In this document: positions 35,315-46,692 of the stretch, piece by piece
Layout of the letters: each line of letters starts with the position of its first letter
How positions within the stretch are numbered: position 1 is the first letter of the stretch
NCBI GenBank assembly: GCA_002150815.3
Contig: NDFF03000001.1
Span: 186,001 to 250,000, forward strand
DNA: 64,000 bases
Source: Grammothele lineata
Lineage: Eukaryota; Basidiomycota; Agaricomycetes; Polyporales; Polyporaceae
Direction: 5' to 3'
Translations under genes and position numbers: made by a program
The notes under the pieces: generated by a model
Database searches by the model: none
Told to the model about the DNA's origin: nothing
What the model saw: the letters and a program-made list of their open reading frames with translations, nothing else

Positions 35315-37633
35315 ATGCCGCCCGGCCAGACGTGTTCAGCCTGCAGGTGAGCACCGCTTGTCTCTCTTTCATACCTGCTTTCCTCCAAACACGCATCTCG
35401 ACAGGGGTCGCAAAGTGGTACGCCTATCTATTCCTTCCCCCTCTCCCTCTCCCGTTCATAATGTGTTCTGTAGCGCTGTGATGGCGTCCAACCAATGTGC
35501 GGGCCCTGCTCCAAGGCACGAAAACCGATCGAATGTATCTACACCTCCGCTACCGCCATCGCGACCGCCCCAAAAGGAGAGTATCTCAAGAAAGGTGCTG
35601 CTTGTGCTCCTTGCAGGTACGCCTCCCTTCCTTCCTCCACTATCCGTTCGTTCGGCTCACCTTTCTTACAGACGAAAGAAGAAGGTGAAATATCCCTCGC
35701 TTCTTTCCTGCCGGAGCTAGCGATCTCACATACCTCCCAAAGAAATGCGACGCTAAACGTCCCTTCTGCACCACATGCAAGGTTGCTGACAAAGAGAAGG
35801 AGTGCACGTACGATGAGAACGTGGAGCGAACCTTAACAGAGGCCCTTTTCCTCCGAACTCACATCCTCGAGCAGCGACTGGCCGCGTACGAAACCCAGGT
35901 CGCCTCGTTATCCCAGCCACTATCACCCAATGAGGGAGGCAGCAGTGAGTGTACACCTCAACGCGTCCACGAGCGACTCTGACGTTTGTATCACTCCCAG
36001 TGTCACATCTGGTTCCCCTGGATGGCCCTGTCGCGTCATCCTCTGCCCTCGCTCCTCACCATGGCGCGTCAAACATGGACTTCCAGATCCCAATGTACAA
36101 CTTCCCGGAAGCACTCAACGTGCTATTCGATCGTATGGCGGCCCCTCCGCCAACCACGGACATACACGGTATTTCCACACCTCACGTACCGCAGGGTTTA
36201 GAGGAGTTGTGAGTTCTACCGCTCATTTAACCTTACTGAGTTTCACACCCCGCTACAGCCGCTTGGCTTGGTCTGAGCACTCGCGCCAATACGGCTGCAT
36301 GCTCTCTCCAGACAAGATGCAAGCTATTCTCGCCGGTGACACTTCGGGGGCTATAGTCCATCCCGCGTTTACGTATATCGCCCAACTTCTTGGTTGTCAC
36401 ATGTGGCAACTTCAGCGGCGCATGTTTATGTTCGAGTGCATCGAAACCGAACAGGAAGCCCTCCTCGTTCACGCACTCCAGAACATTGACCCCGTGTCGG
36501 AAATACAGGTTCGGTATCAGTTTGCCTGTTGGCTCCTCCTCCGGCAACGCATGGACGACGGGGAGCAGCAACTGGTCATCGTGGCTCATATCGTGCACCG
36601 ACATCGACTCACTTTCCCCATCCCCACCCACCCTACCTCTGTGCGCGAGATGACAGAGCATGAGATGGAGCTCATCTGTGGGCTCGCTCACTTCATGTAC
36701 CTTGACCGGTGCTCCTCCTTCATCTTCCGGGTCCCGACACGTCTGGACAAGACCTTCGATATTGCGTTTGACACAGTCACCGTAAGTCCGCACTCCCTAG
36801 CCTGTCACCCGTTGCCCCTGCCAACCTCCAACAGTCATACTATCCCATGTTCGCCAAAACAAACCTCATCTATCTGCGGACGCGCAGCTTGCTGCTCCTG
36901 CTCCGCGTACACGATCTCTCCGCAGAGTGGGCAGCAATCTCCAGCGCCGGACACGGCGCCATGTTTTCCCCCGCACGCCCGGAATGGTTCAAGGCGTACT
37001 GGCCACAACTTGAGCAGCTCACTAGTCACATCGCGAACCTGGAGGGCGAGATGCTCAAGGCAACATTCTACGCGGAGCGCGAAGTGTCCGTCGCGCTCAA
37101 GTTCTGCCTCGTCGTCTCCCTGTCGGCGAAAGCGCAGATGCACTGGCTCCTCCATCGCGACCACGAGGAGAGCGCCCAGCGCGCGCTCGACATCGTCATG
37201 GAAGTTGTCACCGTCACGCGGACCATCAAAGACAACGAGTTCCTGCTGCTCGACCCTCTCCTTGGGGTAAGCGTGTCGTAACCACTGTGGCGGCAATGTC
37301 GTAACTCGCTCACGCCCTATGTCCGCACATCCTGCAGGTCTGCTGGTCAATGGTCGCGCGCATCGTCGTCGAGGTCATCAAAGACCCCCCACTCACCGCT
37401 GGAGTCCAGTGGAACTCGGCCCTAGAGACGATCGACGTCAGCGCGAAAAAGCTCGGGTACGATCTCCCGTTCATGGGTGCGTGCGCTCCGTCCTCTCTAC
37501 TCCCGCGTTCTCGCGCGCTAATCGTAATCGACCGCCGCCGCTGGGAAATCACGCGCGTTGTGCGGGACGCGCGCGCGCAGAGGAATCCTTGCAGGCGATC
37601 TCCGACGTCAAGCGCTTCGTCGAGGTCCAGTGA
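35315..37633 (+). CDS. Transcription factor with two tandem Zn2Cys6 clusters
   Basis: Fungal regulator of 585 aa. Exons: 35315..35346, 35405..35417, 35474..35616, 35672..35684, 35743..35944, 36001..36208, 36259..36781, 36835..37266, 37338..37476 and 37581..37633. It has two complete Zn2Cys6 DNA-binding clusters with identical spacing (CX2CX6CX6CX2CX8C): Cys 7, 10, 17, 24, 27, 36 and Cys 59, 62, 69, 76, 79, 88. Each is interrupted by introns at the same two places, leaving a 13-nt exon in each (35405..35417 and 35672..35684). A short coiled-coil-like helix follows (LFLRTHILEQRLAAY). The rest is the helical middle domain usual for fungal Zn2Cys6 factors (YPMFAKTNLIYLRTRSLLLL). Targets are unknown. 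Confidence 0.88.
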
Positions 37634-38164
37634 GTTTAGTTTGGTCCCCGGACCCTACCGGTGCCCGCCTTCTAGAGCCGGTGATTGTCGCCACGCCGTG
37701 CCTATGTGGCCGTCCGCTCCCACCCCCTTATCCCCTTTCGCTTTTGCTCCGTCTATGCTGCTCGAGGTCTCCGCTTGCTGTCCTGTGCTTTGGATGCGAT
37801 CTACCATACGTTATGTACTATTGGGACTCTGCTTGTATCGACGAGCGACCTGTTTGGATGCATTTTGCACCTCATGTACACTTCTCCAACTTACAACGTC
37901 AGAGGTATGTGTCTATGAAGGCGTGGAAGGTTGTCTGTTACGTGAGCAGCTGGCGTTAATTGCAGCTGGCTCACGTTGTGTTCAGACTAGTAGTTTAGTG
38001 ACGTTACGATACAAATATATGCTGTACACTACTCATGACACGCTCCCCAACGTCGCGAAGGGGTTATAGAGAATATCACTAGTTTGCGCCCATGCGCGAA
38101 CTGTTACGAGGCATGAACACTCAGGAGTACAAATACAACTTAAGCCATTCGCAGCTACATCTTC
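37634..38164. other. Convergent intergenic region
   Basis: This 531-bp stretch lies between the stop codons of the transcription factor and the opsin-like gene. No gene, repeat or RNA was recognised. Confidence 0.4.
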
Positions 38165-39377
38165 TCAGACAGCGCCTGTGCCACCTGCTCCGGTTCCATT
38201 TGTCGCGGGCCCTGCCGCCCTCACTCCAGCGCCGTTCGTCGTCGCGCCCGGGCCCACTGCAGCACCGGCACTGGTCGTTCCGGGAGCCGTGGTGTTCGGG
38301 CCCGTCATCCCCGCAGTCCCCGCAGGTCCCCCAGGGCCGACATACCCGGGTTCCGTCTTACCTAGGCCTGCACCGGCGGGGCCTACGCCATAACCCCGGC
38401 CCGCCGCGCCAGCGCCGTACGGGCTGCTCGACCACTTGGTCGAACCGAGCCCAAACGCAGCGTAGTCGACGCCTCTGAGCGTCCAGAGGAGCCCGAAGAG
38501 GAGAACGGGGCCGGCGAGGATGTCGAGCACCCCGTACCAGACCATCTCCCCGTTAGGAGAGATGACGTTGGCGCCCTCGGAGAGCGCCCAGCACAGTGGG
38601 TAGAGGAAGAGCAGGAAGGAGAGCAGGCTGCCCCCGCGGACGTACCCGCCCTGCGCGACGTTGCCTGCGGCGAAGGTCGTGCGTCGGCCGTGCCAGAGGA
38701 GAGTGTGCCTTAACACAGGCGTTGGTCTAGCGTTAGGGCGTGTGAGGGAGGAACAGGCGGACGCACGCACCAGATGTAGAAGAGGGCAAGAAATCCGAAG
38801 ACGAAATAGCCCCATTTATAGGAGGTGGGGACGAGTGCACCGATGAGGCCGCTCACGACGAGCACCCATCCCATGAACATGGTGGTGAGGATGTCGGAGA
38901 GCGCGAGGCCCGTCGCGAGCGTAAGGAGCAGCAGCACGAGTGGGAGGGTGATAAACCACTGGATGTAGCGGACGAACTGCGGTTACAAGCTTCGGGATTA
39001 ATGAATGATATACACTGACGGACGGCGACCACGCACCCATATCTGACGGGTGCCCGGGTGTCCGCGGGAGAACTCGGCGGTGACGGGCGTCGCACCGAGG
39101 TCTGATGCCATGGAGAAATACGCCATCGTCGCGGTAGTAAGGATGATGATCGCAATTTGGTGAAAGAGTCGCGTTCCCCAGGGCCGCTAAGATACACTGT
39201 TAGAAGGCACAACAGAGTGAAGATGGTACATGTGTGACGTACAGCAAAGCTCCAGAAGACCATGAAGAGGTCGCTCACTAGCATGATGGCGAACACAACC
39301 CACAGCCAGTCCGACCCTCCAGCTGTAATGTTGCGGGTGGCGTTAGGAGGGTTGGTATCGAGCGAACTGCCGGCCAT
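38165..39377 (-). CDS. Opsin-related seven-helix membrane protein (HSP30/MRH1 type)
   Basis: Protein of 344 aa with the microbial rhodopsin fold. Exons on the minus strand are 39377..39243, 39186..39037, 38976..38771 and 38708..38165. Seven hydrophobic helices are visible. Helix C reads RYIQWFITLPLVLL: the pump aspartate of bacteriorhodopsin (RYADW) is Gln101 here, and the proton-donor Asp is also missing. Helix G reads VLDILAGPVLLF: the Asp is kept (226), but the retinal-binding lysine is Gly230. It therefore cannot form the usual Schiff base and belongs with the opsin-related proteins Hsp30, Mrh1 and Yro2, plasma membrane proteins linked to stress. The last 85 residues are a Gly/Ala/Pro-rich cytosolic tail. 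Confidence 0.9.
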
Positions 39378-40195
39378 CTTGAAGCTCTGCGGATATTCAC
39401 AAAAATGAAGAATCTCAGAACTGGGCTGGGGAATTTCACAGGAAGCATCGCCGACTTTTATAGCATTGTGTCGGGTTCCACAAGCGGGGATACACAGACA
39501 TTACTCACGCTCATCGAGCAGCTCGAACGCCGTCATTGGGAACCGTCCGGCACTTCGTGGGGACGTGTACCGGGGCTTTTGTGCCGCGAAGGAGCCTCAA
39601 TGAATCGGAGCAAGAATCATTAGTAACCGCCGGGGGAGAGATACAGCACTCCTTGCACACGTGAGCGGCCAATGGGTCTGAGGAGAGGAGCATGAAAGAA
39701 TCAGTGACGCGGATCGGCAGCAGATCATGGATGCCCACTTTCCCGAGAAGCTTAGAAGGCAATCGTTGAGCTTGGCAGGATGGTGAGCTGCCAGACGCTG
39801 TATGCCATACGTCTGCGTGTCGTCATATGTGCCGTGTGTGGCTCGGAGGCTGTCACTGGCAGCGATGCACGGGTGAGGTCGGTGTAAGAATAGTCCTCTC
39901 GTGGAGCATCCGGATGACGTGCGATGCCTCTTGCTAGAAAGCATGGTGTTAGCAGCGCTAGCCGTGATACGGTCTCGACTGGCACTGCGGACTTATGTAG
40001 CGCTCGCGTCTACAGGTTTCAGCCAAGTACCGGCATGCACCACCGTGTAAAGTCGTGGTCCAGTGAGAACGCGATGACGTCACCAAGTCAAAAGTTCCCA
40101 CAAATCATATGTGAGCAAGGTCGAAATGAGAACGTTGTGGGCAACGGAAATATTGCTTGTTGCATTGGCCCCCCCGGCACCGATCTTCTGATACA
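39378..40195. other. Intergenic region between opsin-like gene and aldo-keto reductase
   Basis: This 818-bp stretch holds the promoter of the opsin-related gene (TATA box at 39455..39462) and the 3' flank of the aldo-keto reductase gene. Both genes are on the minus strand. Frames here are short and unconvincing. Confidence 0.4.
39455..39462 (-). promoter_or_regulatory. TATA box of the opsin-related gene
   Basis: TATAAAAG on the minus strand, 78 bp before the start codon at 39377. A strong TATA box suits an inducible gene such as an HSP30 relative. Confidence 0.55.
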
Positions 40196-41645
40196 TTACC
40201 GCCAGTAAGTAGGTGCGCTTAGCCCTACGAGGTTGCGAGCCTCGTCCAAAGCCTGCACAACTTCCTCTGGGAGAGGGCCTTTCTCGCAGTCTTCGAGGTT
40301 CTGCTTCAGCTGCGCAGCACTACTGGCTCCAAGGATAATGCCGTCCTCTGGATTCAAAGCAGAGTGGTGCTGGCACCACCTCAGCGCGATTTCCGTCAAC
40401 CGCAAACCGTGCTTCTCCTAGTTAAACACAAAACACGAGCAGGCGCAGTAAAAGTTAATGACATGTCGCAGATGAAGTGAAAATGCGACATACCGCAATG
40501 GGCTTGAGGAAATTGAGAGCGTCAAAGTACCCGGTCTTGAGGTAGCGAGCGCGATACATCTTGCCTAGATGACCGCTGTCGTCGAAACGGCCTCCAGCGG
40601 GTGCCACCGCGTCTGGCGTAGCGACCTTGCCGGCGAAGAAACCGCCACTGATTCAACAGTCAGTCGACAGTACCGTCTGCTGATCTCTAGGAACTTACGC
40701 CAGGGGATTGTAGACGACAATGCGGAGCCCAAACTTCCGGCAACACGGTACCAGTTCGGTTTCCATCTCACGGGTGATTGCATTGTACATACTAAGAACT
40801 TTGGATCGGTTTTCTATCACTGGAACGAAGGGAGATCTGCATACGCTTGGTAGATCTTGGGTTGTACCCAACCATTCAGCTTGCATATCGTGACGATTTC
40901 GGCTACCTGCACGCAGGGAGTTAATAAGACCTAAACGCTGCAACATGCAGCTTCCCACCTCCCAGGAAGCAAAGTTGCTGAGCCCAAAAATCTCGCTGCG
41001 TATCAGCCCTATCAGACATAACCGATGTCCATGGGAACAGGTAAGCTCACTAGAAGCCTTCTTTGTACAACTCATTCATTTCGCGAAGCGTGTCCTCGAA
41101 GAGGACGCTACGATCAGGTGCATGTAGATACAGCACTCGGACTTTCAGGGGCGCGAGTGTGCGCAAGGACGTTTGAAAGGTTGTACGTAGAGCGGATGGC
41201 GAATGGTCACCAGGTTTAATGGGATACACCCTTAAAGGAGAGCGTTTACCGTCAGACGGTCAGTCCTGCAAGTAGAGATCACGGAAGAGCATATTTAGAG
41301 GTAGTAACGCACTTGGTGTCCACGGTAGCACCCTTCAAGTCGAGCTTCGCCAGGTACTGCAAAGGACAACAAAGTCATCATAACATTCGCAAGGATGAAG
41401 CGAATCACTACTCACAGACTCAGTTGTCCCCTCAGCATAGATCCGCGCGGTGTCTAGCTCTTTGTGGCCATGCTCGAAGAAGGTATCGAGGATTTCCTGG
41501 CATTCTTTGAGGTCAGAGGTACGTACCCCCGACTTCCCTACTTCTCCGAGGGTCATAGTTCCCTGAATCGCATGTCAGCTGAATATCGACACGATACACC
41601 AAATGTGGTACTTACAAAAAGCAGCGGGACTCTTGTCGCTAGCAT
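40196..41645 (-). CDS. Aldo-keto reductase (AKR7/aflatoxin-aldehyde-reductase type)
   Basis: NADPH-dependent aldehyde reductase of 322 aa in nine exons on the minus strand: 41645..41616, 41562..41416, 41356..41313, 41230..41051, 40995..40959, 40906..40845, 40791..40699, 40647..40494 and 40417..40196. The catalytic tetrad is visible: Asp47 and Tyr52 in ELDTARIY, Lys74 in DTKVYP and His110 in LYLHAPDRS. The family signature GLSNFASWE and the NADPH-binding end IILGASSAAQLKQNLED are intact. The pattern is that of AKR7 enzymes, which reduce dicarbonyls and aldehydes in detoxification. The protein is soluble with no targeting signal. Its first exon codes only ten residues, so the start is supported mainly by family fit (RVPLLFGTMTLG). 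Confidence 0.9.
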
Positions 41646-42362
41646 TTCGACGATAATTCTTGGAGCAAGAGGTTGAGATGGAAATACAGTAAGTCGCAAG
41701 AGGCAAGCGTGTGTGAGATGATCGATAAGACCAGTCAAAGTAGGAAGAGACCGTGAGATTGGCCGAGACCTATTATGCCCAGAGCCCCAGCCTATCAGGA
41801 ACTGCTAAGTACCAGTCGTTGCCAGTGTTGCTGCATGCGCGCGTATGTATCGGCGTCGGACATCAGCCCCCTTCGTGAGTTTTGAGAGGTGCATTACCCG
41901 CCTCGAAAAGGTCAGAGGGACTGGTCCATCAACATTCCCATGACGGGGGACGAGATATACCTCGAAGAAGGATGGGTACGAGTGATCAGTTGGGTCCAAG
42001 TCGAGTTGGCACGTTGCCAGAAGGTCGATACCCTTGACAGCGCGGGTGGGCGTTTGCTGGGGACGGCCCGACTCCCGGAACAGGCGGGCCGAAGAATGAA
42101 GTCATCGAGGCTGATTTTGGATCGAGATACGCCCGGGCGATTTCACGGGAGATCCACTCTCGCAGCAGCTACTACCGCCTTTCTACGTCCTCTACGACCC
42201 CAATCAGCCGGCACCTCTTTTTCTTCAACGACAACCACACTTTGATTCTCTATAGGTATTCGAGCCCCTATAGCTCAACTTACACCCGATTCGGTGCTGA
42301 AATTGTCACAACCTCGCTCCCCTAGGCTAGATTTCCTCTGTTTCGTCTGACCAGCACGTGCG
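41646..42362. promoter_or_regulatory. Divergent promoter region, aldo-keto reductase / OTU protease
   Basis: This 717-bp stretch lies between two divergent start codons. It contains scattered short frames (up to 118 aa) without recognisable domains. No TATA box was recognised. Confidence 0.4.
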
Positions 42363-43423
42363 ATGGCACCCAAGAAGACAAAGAATAAGATCAAGAAGAT
42401 GTTGTCCCCTCCTTCTCAGTCACCTCCTCAAGAAGATCTCGCGGACGACGATGCGCTGATGGACGACCTCATGGCTCAGCTTGATTCTAAAGATTCGGCT
42501 GTTCGCGAGGAGTCTGCTGTTGTCCTGCAAGAAATGCAGGTGAACGCAGTTGCACAAGAACTTGATTCCGCGCCAAAGAAGGATAGTAAGGCACGTTTCA
42601 GGGCGCGACAGGTATTTCTTTACTTGCCTCTAACTCTGCTGCCCCAAACATGCTGATATAGGGCGAGGTATCAGGCGCGTAAAGCCGCCGCACTTGCAGA
42701 CAGCTACGCCCCTAACGACGCAGAAGCGGATGCACGCTTGGAGCAGCAAGCAAAGGAGGAGGAAGCAAATATCAAACGCATATGCGACGAGCTTAATCTT
42801 ACGATACATGAGGTACGCACGTCTCGTCCACATCCCACAGGTCCCCCTGACCTTGTCCCCGTATCCAGATAAATCCGGATGGGCACTGTCTGTTTTCCGC
42901 TGTGGCCGACCAACTCTCCACTCTCGGTATTATCCCCTCTGCGCAGGCGACGTACGCTATCACGCGTGCCGCTGCATCCGACTACATCCTTGCGCACCCC
43001 GACGATTTCCTGCCTTTCCTACCTTCTGAGATCGGTGAGGACGCTGCAGGCGCGGGCGATCCCGGGCTTATGAGTCGCGCGCAGTTTGAACGGTATTGTG
43101 CTACCATGCGCAATACCGCCATCTGGGGCGGCGAGCCTGAGATCCTCGCTCTCAGCCGTATATACAATGTACCTATACACGTTGTCCAAGGAGGTACGCC
43201 CCCTGTTGTCGTGCACGAACCATCGTCCGGGTCTGGACCAACCTCGGAGACAAAGGCGGTCGTGTATATAAGCTATCATAGGCGACTATATGGCCTTGGA
43301 GAGGTGGGCAGCGAAAGCATCAACCTGTTCACTTATAGCGGGCTAACGAGGACCACATCACAGCACTACAATTCTCTCCGACCAAAGACCGTGTTGAACA
43401 CCATCAAAGCGGCTTTTCGATAG
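42363..43423 (+). CDS. OTU-domain cysteine protease (OTUD6/Otu2 type)
   Basis: Deubiquitinase of 293 aa. Exons are 42363..42611, 42675..42812, 42869..43303 and 43364..43423. The N-terminal half is charged and coiled (KKTKNKIKKM, AKEEEANIKRICDELN), as in OTUD6 proteins. The OTU domain begins with INPDGHCLFSAVADQL, giving the catalytic Asp133 and Cys136. The catalytic His275 lies in GEHYNSLRP, created by joining exons 3 and 4. Yeast Otu2 acts on ubiquitinated ribosomal proteins, so a translation-linked role is plausible. The last intron (43304..43363, 60 nt) keeps the frame and has no stop, so an unspliced form would separate the catalytic His from its partners by 20 residues. Confidence 0.9.
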
Positions 43424-43806
43424 CATTCATCGAGCCTCGTATGTGAATATACTTTGGGTTCTTTGAATAATCCTCCATATGGGGTTTCCGGGATGTGTGT
43501 CGCTACCGCAACCTATCTGTCTGCCCCAGGGCCAACCGAAAGGAGGAGGGAGGATCTCAAGAACAAACATCGCTAGCGGGCGAGGGTACACTACTATACT
43601 ACTCATTGATCGGCGCCAGAATGCGGCACATATATCAATGGAGAGCTCTGAAGGAAAATCATCAAGGAGACCTGAGGATCGATGCTCACGGATGCTCACT
43701 TCAGCACTCCAACCCTCGTCGGCAACGTATCCACACATTCGAAGACGTAAACTACATCCAAACAATAACTATACAAGCACAGCAAGTACAAAGTTCAAAT
43801 GACGCC
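43424..43806. other. Convergent intergenic region
   Basis: This 383-bp stretch lies between the stop codons of the OTU gene and the AP-1 beta gene. A 155-aa frame on the plus strand crosses it but has no domain. I see nothing else. Confidence 0.4.
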
Positions 43807-46481
43807 TCAGATCATATCGAGCAAGTCCTGCGTTTGGGGCCTCGGCTCATCTGCCATGTAACCTCCAAACGCGCTATCGAGGCCCGCGTAAGGGTCTGCT
43901 GGGGCAGCTGGTACAGCAGCATCGTCGTCGTCCCCATCTCCGCTCTGCGACCTTTCGAGTGACGTACTCGATGCCATTGGGTCCTTCGGGGCGGATGATG
44001 CGCCATTTTGCTGCGGCGGTGGGGGTGGTGCTACGTCATCGCCGTCGGCCTCGACAAGGTTGACAGTCGCGCCCGCCTGTGACGGCTCCTGAGGGCCAGG
44101 ACCCGACACGACGACCGTGCTGGGCACGTGTGGACGAGCAATCGGCACGAGAACTTGCCGTGATAGAGGGTTCAGAGCGGGGCTGTCTACCAATGCTTTG
44201 CCCGTCGCGTTGCGAATGAATGTCTATTTGTTCAGATTGGCAGAGTGAAACACGCTAAGCATAGGCGACGCACCTCAGGGTTCTTATGGTAGATGCTACC
44301 AAGCGTGCTGGTGTGCAGCAGAAGTTGATCGAGCGCACCACGGTCCATGCGGTCCGCATCGGTCGTAATCGCGGGCTTCTCGGCGAGGACGACTTCCCCA
44401 GCAACGGAGGGGTTGATTGCGAGCATGCGCCAGTACATAAAGCCGCGGTCGCGCAGGTCCGGATTATCAACCTCTTCTGTGGCCCACTTAAGTACTTTGT
44501 GAACTAATGCCTTGGCCGTTTCAGAGTGCGACTTGTATATGAACAATTTGACCGCAGCTGTTAGTAGCGCAAGTTGCACCTGTATCACATTGCCGAGACA
44601 ACGATTAGGCACGAGCACAGGGAGCGGTCACAAGAACATTCATGTACCTCTGTGGGCTCTTCCAAGAAGTTGTACGTGAGGTCGTCCATAAGGTCGTCTG
44701 CGTTGTCTATGCGGTTCGCAAATTGGCCAATGATCCAAATGACGGCGGCCTTCGACTCCGGTTCGTCGAGCAAGTCCAAATGTTGGCAAAGCGTTGGGAT
44801 TATACCTTCATACTTCCCAGGGTATCGTCGGAAAACATCTTTGATGACGATGACCGCCTCCTGTACCACATACGTCACCTTCGTCTCGATGAGATCAAGC
44901 AAAGCCTGTATGCAGTTATCCGCCGCGGGCTGTACTTTGATCGCGAGACGGCCAATCGAGCGCACAGCTTTGCGAACGAAGTCGACGTCGACTTCCGAGG
45001 CGTACCTGGAACAAGTGTCAGGATATGATCCAAGGAGAACCTTGGAAAAACTGACTCCTGGAGTTCTGTGAGCACTTCTCGTGCATTCTCCTCTCGCGCT
45101 AGGCGATACATGATCTCTAGCTTGGCGAGCTTGACATATATCGGATCGTTGTACTTGCAGAAAAAGACCTTGACGTCGTTCTTCAAGACGGATGGTCTAC
45201 GCTGGATGATGAGGAGAATGTTGCGCAATGCTACGTATTGAACCTCGGGCCCAGACGATAACAGCGTGACTATTGTTCACGTAAGTCGACAACAACTTGA
45301 ACAAGCGAAAGAAATTACCAAGGGGAGGACCCATCTTCTTACAGATATGGTCCATGAGTTTGCGGTTTTCCATGTAGTTCATAAGGTATAGCAGGACTTT
45401 GATTGTTGTCAGCACAACTGCAGAGTTCGCGTGGTTGAGTTGGGCCATGACACGTTCTGATAACATCTCCGCATCAATGTGTCGCTCAGGGACATATCGT
45501 AATAGGGAGTCCAGAATGTAGATAGTACCCCATCTATACAAGATAATGTGAGCGACGAGATTGGTTGCCTGCAAACATTACAAGCGTACTCGGAGCTTTC
45601 CCCTAGGGCAGTCAACAGCTTATTGGCAACAGTCAGATTCAACTTGAAGATGACGCCATCTTGCCTATCCCCGATTTCTGACAACGCAGCAACAGCATTC
45701 GCAACCACTGTAGCGTTGGAGTCCAAGAGGAGGTCCCGCAATTGCTCTACGAAACCACCCTTCTCCGCTGTGCGTGGGTCTGTAGTATATAGTTTCACAA
45801 CGCATATGGCTGCCGTCTTGCGGACGTAGGGATCCCTGTCCTTGAGACAGTGTCGAAGTTGCTCGGTGAGAGCTTCCGTCACGACCGGCGTCGGGATATA
45901 AGACATGGTGCGAATGGCTAGTGCACGGACTAGTGGATTACGGTCGTTGCAATCCTAGACGTTGTCAACAAATTCCGAGCGAGGCGGTGGTTGAGCGAGA
46001 ACATACCTGCAGAAAGTGTGGAATAACCAGATGTAGTTGGTCCGCCTTCTGTCGCCCATAGCAAACGAGGAACAAGTACACCACTGGGAGGATAGTGGAT
46101 CACGAATATGTACTAATGATGCACATTTGTGGCTCACTCTTTTTGATCTCAAGCAAGGGAGTACCCAGGGATTGTACCACGTCCGTAAACAGTGGGGACA
46201 CTACATGGTTCTTCAGCATGCGGCGAGGACGGGTCGGACGCATGCGTACTCACTGTCATTGCCCATCGTAATGTTTGCAACGATCTTCTTCAGTACTGTC
46301 TTCCGCTTTGTAAACTTCTTGTCCTTTGTCTCTGCCGCCTCCAGCTCCGCACGAAACTCCTACGAGGGGGCGTTCAGATCTTGGTCTGGGCATGTTGGAC
46401 GAGGCGGGTGTAGGTGGGATCGCGCACCTGGATCTTGCCCCGCTGGAAGAACTTGGCATCCTGGCCGCCCTGCCCGCTCAT
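43807..46481 (-). CDS. AP-1 complex subunit beta (beta-adaptin)
   Basis: Large subunit of the AP-1 clathrin adaptor, sorting cargo between trans-Golgi and endosomes; 724 aa. Exons on the minus strand are 46481..46428, 46359..46254, 46200..46138, 46083..46007, 45954..45590, 45533..45319, 45269..45056, 45005..44648, 44579..44274 and 44223..43807. The trunk is the HEAT-like solenoid with family motifs [55 protein letters not shown] and [15 protein letters not shown]. There is no beta appendage: after the trunk comes a Pro/Ser/Asp-rich hinge of about 95 residues ending in DLLDMI, which resembles a clathrin-box. Length equals yeast Apl2, also without a full appendage. Confidence 0.93.
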
Positions 46482-46692
46482 CTTGAGGTATCACGCTCTA
46501 CGCACGATGCTTTTCAGCAGTCAGGACGGGAGTAATGAGCAGCGGAAGAGCAAAGTCGGATGGGGCCTTGCCGAACGAAAGCGCGCGACCTGAGCCTGCC
46601 ACACTCCGTCATCCCTCTCAAAGAAGCGCTCGCTTACTTCCTCCTCGACCTCTTTGATCTCGTCTGGTTAGAGTTGTTTTCCGCCTGCAATC

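Noticed and set aside
39390..39420. Heat shock element in the leader of the opsin-related gene
   Set aside because: TTC/GAA triplets are present but not in a clean nGAAnnTTCn array, and they lie inside the untranslated leader.
43495..43962. 155-aa plus-strand frame between OTU and AP-1 beta genes
   Set aside because: Overlaps the antisense of the last AP-1 beta exon and has no recognisable domain.
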